Positions 58,901-64,000 of a stretch of DNA of 64,000 nucleotides are shown here, piece after piece. The position numbers and the translations under genes were made by a program. Position 1 is the first letter of the stretch, and the number at the start of each line of letters is the position of its first letter. The DNA is from Ottelia alismoides (taxonomy: Eukaryota > Streptophyta > Magnoliopsida > Alismatales > Hydrocharitaceae): NCBI GenBank assembly GCA_037367405.1, contig JAZKJV010000600.1, forward strand, positions 868,001-932,000, written 5' to 3'. The notes under the pieces are model-generated. The model did not search any database. It was not told the origin of the DNA and saw only the letters and a program-made list of their open reading frames with translations.

Positions 58901-60201
58901 ATCATCAAAGCCCCAGGAATTCCCGTGCCGCTAGACGACAAAGTGGAATAGCAAACACAAATAATTCGCAGCATATGGCTTGTGTTGCTTTCCATGTTTA
59001 GTGAAGGCAGTAATGAATGCTAGCTAATCTCGACACGTAAAGGGCCTACTTTGAAACAGAAAATCAATCAGACACAGATATAAATTAAAAGACCCCACAG
59101 AGGCAACAGCCAAACAGTAAAATGGGGACAAAAGATTAATTGCCACAAACACGAGGATACAATTAAGAAAAGAAAGAATTGCAACTAAGTGGGGACACGG
59201 TATTGAGGCTGATGGTCAATCCAACACATCTCTGTAGAAGATCCAAAAGTACAGTGTGACGGATCACATTTGCCAGCCACAGCAGGATAACGTGCCCACT
59301 GGAGCACAACAACAATCAACCTGTTCCCACACCACTTCGACGGGAGAGAGGCTCCACAGGGACAAAAAGGAACACTCACGCACCCACTGGAGCACAACAA
59401 CAATCAACCTGTTCCCACACCACTTCAACGGGAGAGAGGCTCCACAGGGACAAAAAGAAACACTCACGCACCCACAAAGTCTTACAATTCAGTATTGAGT
59501 AGAAGAAGGGCTAGAAAGCACAGAAAAAAGGACACAAATTTGGGAAATGCCATGATAACAATCAACAGACACCACATATTTGACAATCAAAAGGCATGTT
59601 CAAAGCACGCAAGCAAGAAAGATCGTACCAGCAACGACGGAGACTTTCCTGCCCCGATACCGCTCAACGAACAAATCGATGGCGTCCTTGAAGGCTTTGG
59701 GATCGAGGAGCAACGTGGTGATGTCCTGGAACATTATCCCTAAGCCAAGAAACCAAAACCAATATCAAGGCTTCCACGAGCCCTTCAAGATCCGAACTTT
59801 ATTCAAGAAATGGGGACAAGGGAACAGCAAGGAGCATCTAGGGCTCGAACGATGGAAAATTGAACAGAACCAACATAGTAGAATTGGGATTTGAGTGCCG
59901 GGACGGGAACAAACAGCAGGAGAGGCGATTGAAGAAAGCAAAGGATCATGTGAGAGCATGTGAGGGTACCGGGTTTGGGGAAGTCAGGGACGACGCGAAT
60001 GGAGGAGGCGATGCGGTGGAGGCGGGGGTCCTTGGCCTTCCCATTGGAGATCGCACGGGCTGCCATTGATCGCACGACAACGGAGGAGGGAGAGCACTGC
60101 TCTCGAGAGAGAGATGAAATTGAGGGAGTGTGCTTATGGTTGAAAAGTGGAGGGAAAATAGCGGTAAGGGGATGTCGGAGTTGCGGGACAGCACTTCCCA
60201 T
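19828..60201 (-). CDS. APRT: Adenine phosphoribosyltransferase gene (partial: exons 1-4, last exon(s) off window)
   Basis: APRT converts adenine and PRPP to AMP and pyrophosphate (purine salvage). In plants it also acts on cytokinin bases. Four minus-strand exons are recognised: 59970-60066 (extendable to 60201), 59629-59739, 20176-20268 and 19828-19977. Spliced, they give the family order: [10 protein letters not shown], the [15 protein letters not shown] segment, [19 protein letters not shown] with RKPRKLPG, and the PRPP-binding signature [13 protein letters not shown]. All junctions are phase 1 (97, 111, 93 and 150 coding bases) and follow GT..AG. This matches the exon plan I know for Arabidopsis APT1. 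The C-terminal part (VECACVIELP in the family) was not found in 1-19827. Intron 2 is 39,360 nt and packed with transposons. Coding exons show no stop or frameshift, which argues for a working gene. A broken locus is possible. Confidence 0.92.
19978..20175 (-). other. APRT intron 3 (198 nt)
   Basis: An ordinary short plant intron: donor G|GTGAAA, pyrimidine- and T-rich 3' end, acceptor ACAG. It shows that short introns persist in this gene next to the giant ones. Confidence 0.9.
20176..20268 (-). CDS. APRT: APRT exon 3
   Basis: 93 nt, phase 1 at both ends. The acceptor TTTATGCCAG sits immediately before 20268. It encodes [20 protein letters not shown] then [10 protein letters not shown]. The EARGF segment and the RKPRKLP loop are family-conserved and line the active site. 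The acceptor closes the 39.4-kb intron. Confidence 0.96.
20269..20649 (-). other. APRT intron 2, 3'-terminal segment
   Basis: Non-coding, with no recognised element. It includes the acceptor of the giant intron. Confidence 0.7.
20650..20801 (+). mobile_element. Solitary Copia-type LTR remnant with primer-binding site
   Basis: TGTTGGTGTATCTATATTTG begins a 137-bp LTR-like segment with leader-type text (CTCTTTTGTGCTAGGG). It ends near 20786 and is followed by GATATCAGAGCAGC, the complement of initiator Met-tRNA used as primer by Copia elements. The short length fits the LTRs of Copia A-D here. No pol remains beside it. Confidence 0.5.
20802..22198. other. Unassigned intronic sequence
   Basis: A proline/cysteine-rich leader-like part to about 21000 may belong to the LTR remnant. 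The rest holds only chance open frames and no recognised domain. Confidence 0.5.
22199..22340 (-). repeat. 3' LTR of Copia A
   Basis: 142 bp, carrying a TATATAAGAG-type promoter word (inverted, CTCTTATATAGG). It is similar over its full length to 27036-27177. Confidence 0.92.
22341..26580 (-). pseudogene. Copia A gag-pol, interrupted
   Basis: Read leftwards from 26580. Gag has [20 protein letters not shown] (26544-26128), and the nucleic-acid-binding knuckle [18 protein letters not shown] is near 25870. Protease is [13 protein letters not shown] (25614), pre-integrase and integrase run from 25500 to 24720, and a 438-codon open stretch at 24695-23379 holds the integrase C-terminus, a proline-rich linker (24180-24300) and the first half of reverse transcriptase ([20 protein letters not shown]). 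The second half of RT (23378-23105) is out of frame with it. RNase H (23103-22651) has [18 protein letters not shown]. Several stops and frameshifts occur, so it is non-autonomous now. It has the longest intact Copia reading frame in the window. Confidence 0.9.
27036..27177 (-). repeat. 5' LTR of Copia A, with adjacent primer site
   Basis: 142 bp matching 22199-22340. The primer-binding site follows at about 27020-27035. The LTR end reads CTA where CATGG is expected. Confidence 0.9.
27178..27782. other. Intronic spacer with a small ~52-bp tandem repeat
   Basis: At 27199-27325 a unit containing ACTGATCGATCAGCC recurs about 2.4 times at ~52-bp spacing. TGATCGATCA is a perfect palindrome. The remainder is unassigned. 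Confidence 0.6.
27783..27913 (+). repeat. 5' LTR of Copia B and primer site
   Basis: 131 bp, TGTAGATATATA to CTTTTCCCCA, followed by a decayed primer site TATGATATCCGAGAGG (expected TGGTATCAGAG). Confidence 0.88.
31019..32060. mobile_element. hAT-type MITE with GAGGCG/CGCCTC subterminal words (1042 bp)
   Basis: A perfect 8-bp target duplication CTCATATC lies at 31011-31018 and 32061-32068. Ends are CAAGGTTTAAAAAAGCG (left) and CATGGTTTTAAAAGGCG (right, inverted). Both subterminal zones (31033-31110, 31877-32045) are dense in CGCCTCGAGGCG-type palindromes. The middle is AT-rich and codes for nothing. Confidence 0.93.
33399..33613 (+). repeat. Ectopic copy of the Copia B linker inside its RNase H
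   Basis: This ~215-bp segment is a close copy of 30787-30993 (starts GATCCATGTTCCATCATTGC, ends near ACGCTTCGAAAGCA). It interrupts RNase H, where ATAACCAGG precedes the insert and AACCAGGCCA follows it, suggesting a template jump at that short homology. Confidence 0.85.
33967..37040 (+). mobile_element. Non-autonomous LTR element H1 (no gag-pol)
   Basis: The 5' LTR is 33967-34233 (TGTTGGAGTATATG..TTTTCTAACA). The primer site TGGTATAAGAGCGGGTTCG is at 34234. A purine tract precedes the 3' LTR at 36723-37040. LTRs contain TATATAAG and the leader word GAGTAGGGTTCCACGT. The 2.5-kb interior encodes no gag, protease, integrase or reverse transcriptase. It includes a GC-rich part with repeated CTCCAGGCGGAGGC-like words (34440-35390) and a part (36000-36150) shared with element H2 (53912-56494). 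Flanks CTTAG/GTTAT match at three of five bases. The 3' LTR has about 50 bp that the 5' LTR lacks. It is inserted in the 3' LTR of Copia B. Confidence 0.88.
36482..36699. mobile_element. hAT terminal fragment (CGATATATCG family), nested in H1
   Basis: It starts with CATGGAAGGCCGTATC, matching the inverted right terminus of the 6.4-kb hAT at 12719. Dense GGCGATATATCGGCGATATA words follow. The right TIR and target duplication are missing, judged against the empty homologous site of element H2 (AGCTGAGCATTGCATGCTCC, near 56145). Confidence 0.85.
37137..38249. other. Intronic spacer
   Basis: Apart from the 41-bp repeat listed separately, no gene or element is recognised. Confidence 0.5.
37713..37834. 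repeat. Three-copy 41-bp tandem repeat
   Basis: Units start at 37712/37713, 37753 and 37794. They share a GTGAGATTWCATG core followed by GACTYAT. Diverged but with regular spacing. Confidence 0.75.
38250..38610 (-). pseudogene. Copia E remnant: 3' LTR and RNase H tail
   Basis: Minus-strand RNase H C-terminal text ([12 protein letters not shown] type) lies at 38398-38610, with a ~145-bp LTR-like segment at about 38250-38397 to its left. The body ends abruptly at 38610 where Copia C begins; no continuation is found on the far side. Confidence 0.75.
39407..39612. mobile_element. hAT-type MITE, GACCGAAATTTCGGTC family (206 bp)
   Basis: A perfect 8-bp target duplication ATTGTCAC lies at 39399-39406 and 39613-39620. 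Ends are CAAGGCCTTAAATGTC and, inverted, CATGGCCTCAAATTTC. The interior is repeated CGACCGAAATTTCGGTC and TTTCGGTCATTTCGGTC. It is a sister of 52634-52831. Confidence 0.95.
40530..40771. other. Foreign 242-bp segment inside Copia C integrase
   Basis: Copia B and D read straight through QLGKHHRS to FPxHQS. In Copia C the reading breaks after CATCATTGTTCGG and resumes at GTCTTTCCCTGTCATCAGAG. The intervening bases are purine-rich, end in GGCGGTCGATCGGGAATC, and have no inverted termini. As with 3670-4128, an organellar origin is my suspicion only. Confidence 0.65.
42511..46602. mobile_element. hAT-type MITE with GGCGCTAGGCGC words, enlarged by a nested insert
   Basis: Target duplication GGCAGACC/GGCAGGCC (one mismatch) lies at 42503-42510 and 46603-46610. 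Ends are CAATGTTGTTAAAAGAG and, inverted, CAGTGTTGTCAAAAGCC. Subterminal zones (42529-42600, 46450-46585) are dense in GGCGCTAGG, AGGCGAGCGCCTAG and CGCCTGAGGCG words. Without the 3.0-kb insert at 43294-46290 the element is about 1.1 kb, close to the 1042-bp MITE at 31019. The AT-rich centre is made of TATGTATG-like microsatellite. It encodes nothing. Confidence 0.9.
43294..46290. mobile_element. Probable solo LTR of a large Gypsy-type element (2997 bp)
   Basis: Perfect 5-bp flanks ATATG lie at 43289-43293 and 46291-46295, with TG..CA termini (TGATGAATCCACGATTCATC.., ..GCGACTCGTCA). The left terminus is a 21-bp palindrome. Near the right end CCCTGTGTTCGACCCCGGAC followed by TTGCCCGGGATATAA resembles the end of long LTRs of plant Gypsy lineages (Tat/Athila-like). 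It contains a transcribed-looking GC-rich part (44280-45130) with GGTGAGA and GGTAAGT donor-like sites. No coding domain is present. It lies wholly inside the hAT MITE. A non-autonomous element is the alternative. Confidence 0.55.
48936..49529. other. Unassigned sequence right of Copia D break
   Basis: A balanced-GC stretch with no recognised gene or termini. A short imperfect palindrome GGGTTGTGGGTACAACCCGA is near 49380. Confidence 0.45.
49530..50365 (-). mobile_element. Internally deleted relic of the CGATATATCG-type hAT
   Basis: Positions 49600-49850 align with the transposase 3' region of the 6.4-kb hAT (6950-7260): shared landmarks are ATATAGTCTTGTAAT/ATATGGCCTTGTAAT and ATCGATGGCACAATGGGG/AGGAGTGGCACGATGAGG. 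Subterminal GATATATCGGCGATAT words are at 50230-50345, and an end-like CATGAAGGAAG lies near 50362. Most of the gene is missing. Confidence 0.65.
50366..51517. other. Unassigned sequence, partly internal region of an LTR element
   Basis: A GGTGG/TGGTGG-rich part (50890-51220) gives chance open frames only. The last ~250 bp left of the primer site at 51518 may belong to the interior of a lost LTR element. Confidence 0.45.
51518..51842 (-). mobile_element. LTR with primer site, orphan copy
   Basis: Minus strand: TGTTGCATGTGATCTCTAGA starts at 51842, a TATATAAAGGGCTAAGG promoter word follows, and the segment runs to about 51530. It is followed by TTGGTATCAAAGCATGAC, a Met-tRNA type primer site, at 51518-51533. 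The LTR is ~310 bp. No partner LTR was found. Confidence 0.6.
51858..53696. mobile_element. Mutator-like element with long inverted arms (1839 bp)
   Basis: The left end (GAGTAAATTACATAAAAGTC and following) and the inverted right end (GAGCAGGTTACATAAAAGTT and following) match over several hundred bases, from 51858 to about 52230 and from 53696 down to about 53240. Shared landmarks include TACTCGAATTCAAT, CTTTGAAAAGTCACAATGT, CTACCTCCATCCTC and the CTCTCTC..CCATACCACCCTC-like part. Long TIRs fit MULEs. The possible 9-bp flanks TTTAAAATC/TTTTAAATT are AT-rich and not convincing. No transposase is encoded. A 198-bp hAT MITE is nested inside. Confidence 0.8.
52634..52831. mobile_element. hAT-type MITE, AAATTTCGATC variant (198 bp)
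   Basis: A perfect 8-bp target duplication GTAATTTG lies at 52626-52633 and 52832-52839. The left end CAAGGCCTTAAATGTC is identical to that of 39407-39612. The right end inverted reads CATGGGATCAAATTTG. Inside are repeated ATTTCGATCRTTTCGATC and GAAATTTCGATCGTCGAAAT words, a variant of the GACCGAAATTTCGGTC word of its sister. It is nested in the Mutator-like element. Confidence 0.95.
53912..54215 (+). repeat. 5' LTR of H2
   Basis: 304 bp, TGTTGGAG..TATAACA, with TATA box near 54035. Confidence 0.93.
56180..56494 (+). repeat. 3' LTR of H2
   Basis: 315 bp. It has an ATCCATTTACC segment that the 5' copy lacks; otherwise it is nearly identical to 53912-54215. Confidence 0.93.
56511..57649. other. 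APRT intron 2, unassigned
   Basis: Nothing firmly recognised. Parts of 57080-57400 could be further debris of the L1-like remnant that follows. Confidence 0.4.
57650..57960 (+). pseudogene. L1-type LINE remnant (reverse-transcriptase zinc-binding region)
   Basis: The frame from 57707 reads [20 protein letters not shown] then SIEIWKW. This matches the shape of the zf-RVT module at the C-terminus of plant L1 LINE polyproteins (CPxC..E..HLFxxCxFSxxIW), with Ser in place of the second Cys. No other LINE domain is preserved beside it. Confidence 0.45.
57961..59294. other. APRT intron 2, unassigned 5'-proximal part
   Basis: AT-rich, no gene or termini recognised. Confidence 0.5.
59295..59470. repeat. 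88-bp tandem duplication in APRT intron 2
   Basis: CCCACTGGAGCACAACAACA starts at 59295 and again at 59383. The copies differ at about two bases (CTTCGACG/CTTCAACG; AAAAGGAA/AAAAGAAA). Confidence 0.93.
59629..59739 (-). CDS. APRT: APRT exon 2
   Basis: 111 nt, phase 1 at both ends. The acceptor TTCTTGGCTTAG precedes 59739; the donor G|GTACGATC follows 59629 and opens the 39.4-kb intron. It encodes [20 protein letters not shown] then [16 protein letters not shown], which is strongly conserved in plant APRTs. Confidence 0.96.
59740..59969 (-). other. APRT intron 1 (230 nt)
   Basis: Donor G|GTACCC at 59969 and acceptor CTTAG at 59740. Of ordinary size and free of repeats. Confidence 0.9.
59970..60066 (-). 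CDS. APRT: APRT exon 1, short (cytosolic-type) start
   Basis: 97 nt from ATG at 60066. It encodes [20 protein letters not shown] then [12 protein letters not shown] and the first base of a Gly codon. DPR..IASSIRVxPDFPKPG is the N-terminal signature of plant APRT, and this Met lies where the short plant isoforms begin. Its context is weak (T at -3, G at +4). Confidence 0.95.
60067..60201 (-). CDS. APRT: APRT N-terminal extension, candidate transit peptide
   Basis: An in-frame upstream ATG at 60199-60201 sits in a strong context (A at -3, G at +4). It adds 45 residues before the short start: [20 protein letters not shown], then a segment rich in Ser and Pro with only one acidic residue. Such composition fits a plastid or mitochondrial targeting peptide. 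I recall that Arabidopsis APT1 also has a longer, organelle-directed form. A still earlier in-frame ATG at 60312 adds a Lys/Arg-rich part and is less likely. Confidence 0.6.
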
Positions 60202-60480
60202 TTTCTGTTGTTTGAAAGTGTGCTGCTTTCGATATCGTTTGCGTTTGCATTCTATATTGAACTTATCCATTGATTCTATAGCAGTTGTAACTCTTGTTTT
60301 TAAGTGAACCATTTTTCCTTCTATAATTTAGAGTAGATTTAAGGATTGACCTATAATCTAGCCCGCATAATTAATCCACTGATAAGGAGATAGGTTATTC
60401 CCAAAATATCCCTTTCAATTTTCGACTATTTCATATGTAAGGACTTTTACCAAAACCTGTAATATTACAAAGTACAATTG
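60202..60480 (-). promoter_or_regulatory. APRT 5' flank / presumed promoter region
   Basis: It lies directly upstream of the APRT start codons. I see no convincing TATA box, only weak CTATAGA/ATATAGA words at 60255-60290. The assignment rests on position. Confidence 0.35.
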
Positions 60481-60491
60481 CAAATTTTGTG

Positions 60492-60596
60492 GTCTGGTGG
60501 TAGTGCAATGCGTCTATATCTTAAAGGATCCGGTTCGAATCTCAAGTGGGATGTTTCGGACCCTTGAAATTACTGGACCTACTATTAAAAAAACTA
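60492..60596 (+). mobile_element. Short tRNA-type SINE (about 105 bp)
   Basis: An A-box-like GTCTGGTGGTAGTGC at 60492 and B-box GGTTCGAATCT at 60532 are spaced as in a tRNA-derived promoter. The 3' end is TATTAAAAAAACTA. Flanks CAAATTTTGTG (60481-60491) and CAAACTTTGTG (60597-60607) form an 11-bp target duplication with one mismatch. A tRNA gene is excluded because no acceptor stem or anticodon stem can be drawn. Confidence 0.75.
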
Positions 60597-60607
60597 CAAA
60601 CTTTGTG

Positions 60608-61471
60608 TTTACATAAATGCTCTTTAAAATTTGCATTGTTTACATAAAAGAAACTAATACATGCCCCATTATATCTACAAATTGCAATTAAAACACGTAT
60701 ACTTCAGTATATGAGTATATGTTGACTCCAATAAAAGATCTTTGCATTGATTGAACCATCAGATTTGCTGTTTAACAAAAAGATTAAAAATTTACGAAAA
60801 TGCCACTTTGAGGGATGTCTCTTCCTTCTTTCATCTTCATCCATTCCTCCTTTCTTCTTCCTTATATGTCCTTTCTTTCTTTTAATGGTAGAGTGGCTTA
60901 CAACTTTAGGAGGTGGAAATGAGCAAGGAATTGAAGGCTTTTCAATTTAGGGGAGTTTTAGTCGAGGTGATTAGGGCAGAGGGGTTTATAATCGAGATAA
61001 AACTTGCTCAAACAAAGTAGAAATGGAGAAGCCATCACAAATGGAAGTGCCTACAGTCCCAAGAAGACTTATATACATTATTTTATGTGTATGTGAATTG
61101 GGAGGCAGCTTAGTAGACAAAAAAGGAAGTTGAAGAAGTGGTCTCTCTATGACATTGAAAGGAGGATCCTCAACGCAAATTTTATGACCTTTGTGATAGT
61201 GCCATGTCTTTTAAGATCTTCGTCATAAATATTGACAACGTCTTTTTAGCCTTTTGAACAAAGTCAATGGTTGAGAAAAAACTTTAATGGTAGGGTAAAA
61301 AGTATAAAATTGATTAGTCCTAATATAACCATGAAGTACATAGGGATTATAAGATTACTTAATTAAGTTGATACCAGCATATCACTACGAGCACTCAAAT
61401 AATAACTTTTAATGTGTAATAATAACACGTGAACAAATTGAAAACCAAAGAAAGCATTATTACATAAGTAC
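60608..61471. other. Unassigned sequence upstream of APRT
   Basis: No gene or transposon termini recognised. Confidence 0.5.
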
Positions 61472-61490
61472 TTTAGCTTAAAAGTTCAAC

Positions 61491-61749
61491 AACAACAACA
61501 ACAAAAGCCTTTTTTTACAATTAAGTAGGGTCGGCTACATGGATTCTTCGCCTCCATTCAAATCTATCTTGGGTCAATCACGGGCTTTAAATCCATGTTA
61601 AAAAGATCTGACTATCATGAGGCAACTTCCTAAATAGTATTTTTAAAAAAATATTATTAGGAAGTTGTCTCCGACTGTTTTACGCTGGCTGTCAGCTACC
61701 TGACGCAGCCCTCCTCATTTACCCGGGCCTGGGACCGACCACGGCTGAG
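61491..61749 (-). mobile_element. Internally deleted RTE derivative with perfect 19-bp target duplication
   Basis: TTTAGCTTAAAAGTTCAAC flanks it exactly at 61472-61490 and 61750-61768. Read on the minus strand, the right part (GGTCCCAGGCCCGGGTAAAT, TGACAGCCAGCGTAAAAC) looks like the 5' end of plant RTE LINEs. The left part (GAGGCGAAGAATCCATGTAG, CCGACCC.., (TTG)n) is the RTE 3' end, as at 15181 and 53800. All coding sequence is absent. A 40-bp hairpin (AACTTCCTAAATA..TATTAGGAAGTT) lies at about 61625-61668. The perfect duplication implies a recent insertion mobilised in trans. Confidence 0.88.
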
Positions 61750-61768
61750 TTTAGCTTAAAAGTTCAAC

Positions 61769-64000
61769 TTGATAAATTTTATAATCAACCTTCCATCTAT
61801 GGATTTCACAACTTGCTCAATCACTCGATATATTTACCAAAATGCTTGCATTTAAGAATCCCAACTAAAGATTCTCGAGAACCCTATCTACTCAATATAA
61901 CGATAAATGAAAAGATACTAAAAAGGTTCAACAATAAACATTTATTGGACCTTCGAGACAGTTATAGTTCTAGAATGCAATTCTAATTGATCGAGAAAAT
62001 CATATTTCAATTCAATCCATAGACAATCAATCAGGAATGGGAAAAGCGATTAAATTGAATTTATTTTTTATTTTCCTCCAAATTAGCCTTTTCTTCATCT
62101 GCATGAAATATGGAGTAGAAATGAAGATAGAATACATAAATATAATAGCTTGAAGGGAACTGAAATAGCGTAAGAGCTTTATGAAGTTTTCTATCAAAGA
62201 TCAAAGTGAAGAAAGAGAGAGTACACAATTTATCTTGATTCTAAGGCACACTAGGAGATGAATAAGTAGGAAAAAATCATGTTCAATTTATATATATGCC
62301 AAACAAAATAATAATGAACAATGACCGTAATATTAATGAAATGAGTCAACTAGCCATCAGTTATGACCACTCAAGTAAGTTTGATTTACCGCTTTAGTCA
62401 ATTAGTTGATCAAATACTTTGATTAATCAATCATTTCGATGCTCAAATTTGGTTGAATTCGACTACTAAAATTCACTAAAAAATGATTAATCACATGATC
62501 ATATTTAACTAGACGTAAGGTTTTTTGTTAACAAAATTTGTGCATGATAATTATATTCTTATTTCAATTATAACAAACATTGTGAGTACAAATAAGTACT
62601 ACATATTTCATGACAACGTCACTCCAAGTATTAAGCTTAAATGAGCATATATTTTAGAGAATGAAAGATAAAATAAATAGCAACCATATACTCAAGAAAC
62701 GTGATTTAATAAGGATGAAAAGGTCAAAAGATACCTTGAAAGAAGAAGAAGAAAGAAAGAAAGAAAGAAAGAAAAGGACTTTTAGTAGGCATATGAAAAA
62801 TTACTCATGGTGAATATGCATGTATTATAAAATATAGGCATGTTAGGATCTCTCTCTAACATTATCTCATTTCATGTCGAACACATTGAATGATCATCAG
62901 CGCTAATCTGATCGATCACCTTACTTCTTTCCAATCAATCAGTTGAAGATGTTATTTATGTATTAATATTGACAATCATGTGTAACGTGATTAGTAGTTG
63001 TTAATTATTGTATATCGGTTGATCGACTACCCTTAAAGTTTTGAACTTTTGAGTTATTAGGTAGTGACTGTGTAATCGATCTCTGAGCTATGGTTCATCA
63101 ATCACTTGCCAACCTAATCGATCATTTTAACTTAGTCAATTGACTAACAAATGACCAAATTAATTATTCTGAATTTTCTAATATGTTGTCTTGCTTCAAA
63201 AGTATCTAAACGATAACACTCACTTAATTTTTAGCCATTTTCAATTTCTTATTAAACATATCTTATTTAATTTTATAGTGGTTGTATTTTTCTTAAGAAC
63301 TTCCATCTTGTTAAACTCGATGTTTCACTTATAAATACACAAGGCTATTGGCTTGAGGGAGAAAAGGACGCATATACAACATACACAAGAGAAAATACTT
63401 CAATACTCTCTTACAACATTTAATCTGAGGGTGTCTCTCATGCTCTATACATCAAGCTTCCATTTTGAGAGCCATTTTGTTAGTCCTTTATTGTTTTGCC
63501 TAGAACAGACACTTATTCACTTTTTTGTTTTAATGATGACATACACTAATCGCAAGTCACTTACAGAGTATGTATCTTTGACTTATATGTATAGGTTATA
63601 TCAAACATTCAAGAAAATATCAAAAGATCAAAGACATGATTAGTTATTTTAATGGCATGCCTGATTTTGGCAATCATGGTAGTTGTTATAATTCATCAAA
63701 AAGATCCTTACAAAAGGTGCCCTTCAAGGGAAAGAGACCAAAAATAAAAGGCCATACTTGAGAAAGAGATCTATACAAAAGAAGACCTCAACTTGCATCG
63801 AATGTGACCATCCCTCATGTTACTTCAATGCCAAAAATGAATGTCACCAGAAAAACCAACCAGTATTTACAAGACTCTATAGACAGTCTTCTTCAAGCTA
63901 GAGCCTTCGACAGATTTCTTCCTAACTTCAGGAGAGGATGAGAAGCTTCATTAGTTTACTATTTCTTATTGTAATTCTTTGTTGTATTTGTATTGCAAAG
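61769..64000. other. Unassigned AT-rich sequence
   Basis: No gene supported. A purine microsatellite (GAAA)n lies at about 62742-62775. Repeated short words with AATCGATCA/TGATCGAT appear between 62400 and 63130 but do not form a clear array. An open frame at 63353-63643 has no recognised domain. Confidence 0.45.

Noticed and set aside
59803..60312. Single-exon 169-codon reading of the APRT region
   Set aside because: After FPKPG the frame runs into intron 1. The spliced reading joins the conserved MFQDIT exon with correct GT..AG borders.
60492..60560. tRNA gene
   Set aside because: A- and B-box-like words are present, but no acceptor or anticodon stem can be formed. The target duplication and 3' A-rich end fit a SINE.

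Overview
The window is nuclear DNA of a large-genome flowering plant. Evidence: spliceosomal introns with GT..AG borders, many plant-type Ty1/Copia elements with iMet-tRNA primer sites, RTE-type LINEs with (CAA)n tails, hAT and Mutator-like DNA transposons, and one conserved plant housekeeping gene. I cannot name the species. A non-grass angiosperm (eudicot, basal eudicot or magnoliid) is my guess.

The organising feature is one minus-strand gene, adenine phosphoribosyltransferase (APRT). Exon 1 (59970-60066, or from 60201 with a transit-like extension) and exon 2 (59629-59739) lie near the right end. Exons 3 (20176-20268) and 4 (19828-19977) lie near 20 kb. All four exons are open, their borders fit GT..AG, and every junction is phase 1. 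Intron 2 is therefore about 39.4 kb. The last exon(s) are not found in the remaining 19.8 kb, so intron 4 also appears to exceed 19.8 kb. Most of the window is thus the inside of one gene, filled by nested transposons.

Layout. 1-556: RTE LINE fragment (-). About 1105-5395: decayed Copia (+) with a 75-bp tandem duplication and a foreign 0.46-kb insert. 6364-12719: complete hAT transposon with perfect 8-bp target duplication, a broken transposase gene (-) and an 80-bp tandem array inside its 5' intron. 15181-17062: RTE LINE (-) with 15-bp target duplication. 17464-17838 and 19202-19612: two related foldback elements. 19828-20268: APRT exons 4 and 3. 22199-27177: Copia A (-). 27783-37136: Copia B (+), carrying a 1-kb hAT MITE and a 3.1-kb non-autonomous LTR element, itself carrying a hAT fragment. 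38250-48935: pile-up of Copia E (-), C (+) and D (-); D contains a hAT MITE that in turn contains a probable 3-kb solo LTR. 49530-50365: hAT relic. 51518-51842: LTR with primer site. 51858-53696: Mutator-like element with long inverted arms and a nested hAT MITE. 53800-56510: RTE tail split by a complete non-autonomous LTR element. About 57650-57960: L1-type zinc-binding remnant. 59629-60201: APRT exons 2 and 1. 60492-60596: short tRNA-type SINE. 61491-61749: internally deleted RTE with perfect 19-bp target duplication.

The most original pattern is a group of hAT-type elements with TIRs beginning CA and 8-bp target duplications, whose subterminal regions are built from short self-complementary words. 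The word differs between families (CGATATATCG; ACCGAAATTTCGGT; CGCCTCGAGGCG; CGCCTAGGCG) while the architecture stays the same. This suggests interchangeable transposase-binding arrays.
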